Made by a program: the position numbers and the translations under genes
Shown: positions 5,169-8,537 of the stretch, one piece after another
How positions within the stretch are numbered: the stretch's first letter is position 1
Layout: each line of letters begins with the position of its first letter
The notes under the pieces: generated by a model
What the model saw: only the letters and a program-made list of their open reading frames with translations
What the model was told of the DNA's origin: nothing
Databases searched by the model: none
Assembly (NCBI GenBank): GCA_043811005.1
Contig: JBDRNO010000250.1
Coordinates: forward strand, 1 to 8,537
DNA: 8,537 bases
DNA from: JBDRNO01 sp043811005
Lineage (GTDB): Bacteria > Bacteroidota > Bacteroidia > NORP154
Direction: 5' to 3'

Positions 5169-7562
5169 TTAAAATTTAAAGTTCCAGGTGGCGGATGGGA
5201 TTATTCTAAATAATGAAAGTTGCACCGCCTCCATTTTAGAGGGATCATCCTCGTTCTCCCTGAAACTGATGGAATATGGATTTTGCCTCGCATACACATT
5301 GTAGATGGAAAAGTTCCAGCTTGATTTCAGCTTATTCTCTTTCTTCCCTTCTATGGTGATTGAAACATCCATCCTGTGGTAAGGCGGCATCCTGTATGCG
5401 TTGCGTTCGGTGTAAAAGTTTACGATATACCCGTCAAACTCGTACTTTCCCACCGGGAATGTAACAGCATTGCCGGTAGCATAAACCCACGTTCCTGCAA
5501 GCTTAATGCGCTCGCTGATGTCATAGCTCAGTACCAGTGAAACAACGTGTGTCCGGTCATAACGTGCAGGATAGGGTTCCCCGTTATTAATTTTTTCGAC
5601 TTGCCGCTGGGTGCGGGATAATGTATAGCCCAGCCATCCCGTCATCCGCCCCATACGCTTGTTCACAAAGAGCTCCACCCCGTAAGACCAGCCGTTACCG
5701 AAAAGCAATTCTGCTTCGAGCGTGGGGTTGAAAATGATGTTAGCCCCGTTCTTATAGTCAATCTGGTTCTGTAAGTACTTGTAATACACCTCCACGGAGG
5801 TTTCGATAGCGTTGTCCCTGAAGTTCCTGAAATAGCCCATAGCCACCTGGTCGCCAACCTGCGGTTTCACTACGCTACCGCTGGGAATCCACAGGTCGGT
5901 GGGATTCCCTGCCGATGAGTTGGACAGCAGGTGAATATACTGCCGGGTGCGGTTGTAGGAAAGTTTGACCGAACTTTTACTGTTCAGCAGGTAAGTCAAC
6001 GCCAACCTTGGCTCGATGCCCCCGTAAGTCTTGAAGATCTCTGCAGTGCCGTAAGTGGTGGTGTCAATAACGTTCTCCCGCTCTTCATCATAGGTATAAT
6101 CGTCTACAGGCCCTATCAGGTTGAACATCGAATACCGCAAACCGTAATTGGCGGAAAGCTTCTCGTTAATGGTTTGATCGTTGGAGACGTAAATACCGCT
6201 TTCCAGTGCATAACGCTCCTGTATCTTGAAATCCTCGAACCCCTCAATGTTCGACTCGAACGAAGGCGGGAAAAAACGATGAAACATTGCGTTGGCACCG
6301 AACGTCACCTTGTTCAGCACATTAGGAAACCACTGCAGGTCGGTCTTCAGTGTGTAGTCCTGAATGCCTGAAATGAGCTTGATCTCGTCCCCTTCAAAAT
6401 CCATATTTAAAGAATAGTTGTAATTACTTAGCACTATCATCGTGTTCATAAACAGCTTGTTGCCGAACAGGTGGTTCCAGCGCAGTGTGCCGGTTGCGTT
6501 GCCCCAGTAAAAACCGAAAACGTCCGAGTATCCAAAAAGGTCCCTGCCGAAGTAGCCGCTCAAAAACAGGCGGTCTTTATCGCTAAAACGGTAATTGGCT
6601 TTCAGGTTAAGGTCGTAGAAATACAGTTTGGATTGGTTAATTATGGTATCTCTTGATAACTTTAGGAAAAGGTCGGCATAAGTTCTTCTGCCTGACACGA
6701 TAAAAGAGCTTTTATCTTTGACTATAGGCCCTTCAACAGTAAGGCGGGAGGCGATCAGCCCAATCCCGCCTGTAGCGCTCAGCTTCTTTGAGTTACCTTC
6801 GTTCATCTTCACGTCCAGCACTGATGATAACCTGCCCCCATACTGAGCAGGAATGCCACCTTTAATAAGCGTCACGTCCTTGATGGCATCAGAGTTAAAT
6901 ACCGAGAAAAAGCCCATCAGGTGGGAGGCGTTGTACACATTGGCTTCATCAAGCAGAATGAGATTCTGGTCAGGCCCGCCTCCCCGCACATACAGTCCTG
7001 TGCTGCCTTCCCCACCCGATTGCACACCCGGCATTAACTGGATGGTTTTCATCAAGTCCACCTCACCGAACATTGCCGGCAGCGTTTTAATTTCCTTCAC
7101 ATCCATCCTAACCACACTCATCACGGTAGATGTTACGTTTTCATCTCTTTTTTCTGCGGTGATCTCTACTACTTTAAGCTGCTCAATGTTGGTTACTAAC
7201 TCAATATCAAGCTTAATGTTTTTATCGAGGGTGATTTGCTTTATTACCGCGTCATAGCCCAAAAATGAATAGGTGAAATTGTAAACTCCCTTCAGGAGTG
7301 TAATGGAATAAAAGCCGTAAAAGTTAGTCGCTGTTCCGGTTTTCAGTTCTTCCACATAAATGTTTACCCCTGTCAGCTCCTCCCCGTTGGCGCCGTCCTT
7401 TACATAGCCGCTCACGGTGACCCTTTCCTGGGCAACTGCAACCGTTACATGCAAGTTTAACGCCACAATAATGAAAACAGCTATCGCACGGAAGCTATTT
7501 ATGTGAATTCTGCTTACCATAACGGGAACACGCAAAAACCGTTTTAATGATTTTTTGCACAT
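5169..7562 (-). CDS. TonB-dependent outer-membrane receptor (SusC/CirA-like) with carboxypeptidase-regulatory-like domain
   Basis: A 797-residue receptor. A signal peptide is best read from Met15 (ATG at 7520), MVSRIHIN then a hydrophobic core and AVA|Q at 44/45; the ATG at 7562 adds 14 basic residues. Residues 47-122 form a CarboxypepD_reg-like beta-sandwich (VSGYVKDGANGEELTGVNIY, FYGFYSI, FSFLGYD-type motifs). The plug spans about 145-255, with LMPGVQSGGEGSTGLYVRGG, NLILLDEANVY and IKGGIPAQYGGRLSSVLDV. The rest is a 22-strand beta barrel ending in NFKF, whose final aromatic suits BAM-mediated assembly. It would use TonB/ExbBD energy to import a ligand too large or scarce for porins; the ligand is not evident. 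This subtype normally pairs with a DUF4249 lipoprotein, which is the next receptor-related gene downstream (4499-3666). GC content and codon use are higher than in the neighbouring nuclease, acyltransferase and four-helix genes. No frameshift is seen. Confidence 0.93.
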   Translation of the reverse strand: MCKKSLKRFLRVPVMVSRIHINSFRAIAVFIIVALNLHVTVAVAQERVTVSGYVKDGANGEELTGVNIYVEELKTGTATNFYGFYSITLLKGVYNFTYSFLGYDAVIKQITLDKNIKLDIELVTNIEQLKVVEITAEKRDENVTSTVMSVVRMDVKEIKTLPAMFGEVDLMKTIQLMPGVQSGGEGSTGLYVRGGGPDQNLILLDEANVYNASHLMGFFSVFNSDAIKDVTLIKGGIPAQYGGRLSSVLDVKMNEGNSKKLSATGGIGLIASRLTVEGPIVKDKSSFIVSGRRTYADLFLKLSRDTIINQSKLYFYDLNLKANYRFSDKDRLFLSGYFGRDLFGYSDVFGFYWGNATGTLRWNHLFGNKLFMNTMIVLSNYNYSLNMDFEGDEIKLISGIQDYTLKTDLQWFPNVLNKVTFGANAMFHRFFPPSFESNIEGFEDFKIQERYALESGIYVSNDQTINEKLSANYGLRYSMFNLIGPVDDYTYDEERENVIDTTTYGTAEIFKTYGGIEPRLALTYLLNSKSSVKLSYNRTRQYIHLLSNSSAGNPTDLWIPSGSVVKPQVGDQVAMGYFRNFRDNAIETSVEVYYKYLQNQIDYKNGANIIFNPTLEAELLFGNGWSYGVELFVNKRMGRMTGWLGYTLSRTQRQVEKINNGEPYPARYDRTHVVSLVLSYDISERIKLAGTWVYATGNAVTFPVGKYEFDGYIVNFYTERNAYRMPPYHRMDVSITIEGKKENKLKSSWNFSIYNVYARQNPYSISFRENEDDPSKMEAVQLSLFRIIPSATWNFKF

Positions 7563-7602
7563 TGTTAAAAACTATAGGGTGTTCAATGATATTCCTTTTC
7601 CG

Positions 7603-7633
7603 TAAATTTAATTATTGTTTTTGTATTAATCAA
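7603..7633 (-). promoter_or_regulatory. candidate promoter of the receptor operon
   Basis: On the minus strand TTG (7633-7631) is followed, after 20 bases, by TAAATTTA (7610-7603), one base from the Bacteroidota -7 consensus TAnnTTTG with the spacing expected for -33/-7. Transcription would start about 35 bases upstream of the first ATG and about 75 upstream of the preferred Met15 codon. The call rests on the motif only. Confidence 0.35.
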
Positions 7634-7642
7634 GTGTGTCGG

Positions 7643-7702
7643 AAAAATAAAAATTCTTTGGCAGGCGTGGGCTTGTGAGTTTACCTGTGTGCGCCTTGCC
7701 AA
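7643..7702 (-). terminator. intrinsic terminator after the secreted repeat protein
   Basis: On the minus strand TTGGCAAGGCG (7702-7692) pairs with CGCCTGCCAA (7667-7658), ten base pairs with one bulge, followed closely by ATTTTTATTTTT (about 7654-7643). It begins 25 bases past the stop codon, so it fits a Rho-independent terminator that isolates the receptor operon from the upstream gene. Confidence 0.65.
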
Positions 7703-7726
7703 TGTGCTTTTATCAGCGTAGGAAAT

Positions 7727-8537
7727 TTATTGTTTTATCAATTTCTTTACAATAATTCCATTGTCTGTTTTTATTTTCATTGTATAAACCCCGCCTGATA
7801 GTTTTGATATATCAATTGTCTTTGTATTTGATAAATTCAGGATTTTAATAATTTGTCCTTGTAAATTAATTATTTCAATTATTCCATTTTTTAATCCTGT
7901 GATTTCAATTTTATCATTCGCAGGATTAGGGAAAATTATTAAGCCGTTTTGTTCTATTTTTGTTTCTTTAACCGAAACTACATCTCCCTGAGTATTGGTT
8001 TTGATGAGATAAACATCAAAATCTCCAGTGGCAAAACTCCACCATTTGTCTCCTGCAATAATATAACCGCCGTCAGTTGTTTGCTGGACTGAATAACCCC
8101 TATCACAATATATTCCGCCAAAGGTTTTTGTCCATAATGTATTTCCCTGAGCACTGGTCTTTATGAGATAAACATCCCAATTCCCAGCGCCAAAACTCAT
8201 TGTATAACCTGCAATAATATAACCGCCATCAGTTGTCTGCTGAACGGAATTGCCATAATCAAAACTTGTTCCGCCAAAGGTTTTTGTCCAGACAGTATCT
8301 CCATCAGCATTGGTTTTGATGAGATAAACATCAGTATATCCAGCGCCAAAACTATATGTATGACCTGCAATAATATAACCACCATCAGTTGTCTGCTGAA
8401 CTGAATAGCCCTTATCCTCATTTGTTCCGCCAAAGGTTTTTGTCCAGATAGTATCTCCATCAGCATTGGTTTTGATGAGATACACATCAACATTCCCAGC
8501 GCCAAAACTCAATGTATGACCTGCAATAATATAACCG
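7727..8537 (-). CDS. secreted repeat protein with type IX sorting domain (3' part, 5' end outside the window)
   Basis: Only the C-terminal 269 or so residues are in the window; the frame runs open off the high-coordinate end (reading GYIIAGHTL upstream of SFGAG). The visible part has three full repeats and one partial repeat of 52 residues with the pattern GYIIAGxTxSFGAGxxDVYLIKTNADGDTxWTKTFGG, then SVQQTTDG, typical of beta-propeller-like T9SS cargo proteins. After a short linker comes a Por secretion C-terminal sorting domain (last 75 residues): IFPNPANDKIEI, GIIEIINLQGQII, ISKLSGGVYTMKI and a basic tail VKKLIKQ. The protein would cross the inner membrane by Sec, then be exported and anchored or released through the type IX system, with the sorting domain removed. 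The specific role is unknown; it may be an adhesin or a surface structural protein. A TTG near the edge is an internal Leu codon, not a start. Confidence 0.9.
   Translation of the reverse strand, partial: GYIIAGHTLSFGAGNVDVYLIKTNADGDTIWTKTFGGTNEDKGYSVQQTTDGGYIIAGHTYSFGAGYTDVYLIKTNADGDTVWTKTFGGTSFDYGNSVQQTTDGGYIIAGYTMSFGAGNWDVYLIKTSAQGNTLWTKTFGGIYCDRGYSVQQTTDGGYIIAGDKWWSFATGDFDVYLIKTNTQGDVVSVKETKIEQNGLIIFPNPANDKIEITGLKNGIIEIINLQGQIIKILNLSNTKTIDISKLSGGVYTMKIKTDNGIIVKKLIKQ
8069..8536. repeat. 156-bp tandem coding repeats (three full copies)
   Basis: Three in-frame copies (8381-8536, 8225-8380, 8069-8224) of a 156-bp unit code for the 52-residue repeats, and a partial fourth follows. DNA identity is high in the stretches coding for SVQQTTDGGYIIAG and DVYLIKTNADGD. 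This suggests recent expansion and makes copy number likely to vary between strains and in assemblies. Confidence 0.85.

Noticed and set aside
5931..6371. Plus-strand open frame opposite the receptor gene
   Set aside because: It lies wholly inside a well-supported receptor gene, and its translation shows no recognisable domain.

Overview
The window looks like an accessory stretch of a Bacteroidota chromosome. The evidence is a SusC-style TonB-dependent receptor with an N-terminal carboxypeptidase-regulatory-like domain, paired with a DUF4249-type lipoprotein; a secreted repeat protein ending in a type IX secretion (Por) sorting domain; a four-helix-bundle (S23/IVP) protein; AT-rich spacers full of short palindromes and 8-10 bp repeats; and a candidate promoter carrying the TAnnTTTG -7 element of this phylum. 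I do not see enough to name a genus. All supported genes lie on the minus strand, so transcription runs from high to low coordinates.

Layout, in order of transcription. (1) 8537-7727: the 3' part of a secreted protein built from 52-residue repeats plus a type IX sorting domain, followed by a good intrinsic terminator (7643-7702). (2) 7562-5169: a TonB-dependent receptor with a candidate promoter at 7603-7633. (3) 5049-4672: a four-helix-bundle protein with 8-bp repeats in inverted orientation on its two sides (2-3 units at 5061-5092; 19 units at 4522-4673). (4) 4499-3666: a DUF4249 lipoprotein, normally the direct partner of such a receptor. The four-helix gene and its repeats therefore look like a cassette sitting inside a receptor/lipoprotein operon. 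(5) 3665-3307: a gene-free spacer with three palindromes and two short tandem repeats. (6) 3306-2377: a divergent FabD-like acyltransferase that keeps the Ser/His dyad but lacks the usual oxyanion Gln loop and malonyl-binding Arg; no ACP or ketosynthase lies next to it. (7) 2376-2031: a spacer with a hairpin, a likely terminator and a candidate promoter. (8) 2030-96: a 644-residue protein with seven treble-clef/zinc-ribbon repeats (DUF4379-like) and a Vsr/PD-(D/E)XK-type nuclease domain placed between repeats 3 and 4; a terminator-like hairpin follows at 21-41.

The receptor and lipoprotein probably work together at the outer membrane in uptake of an unknown ligand. The other genes show no obvious link to one another; the window reads as a patchwork of independent accessory units. 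The two most unusual items are the nuclease embedded in a zinc-finger array, which has a TTG start and can lose its nuclease in frame by recombination between identical 47-bp repeats, and the repeat-flanked four-helix cassette that splits the receptor operon.
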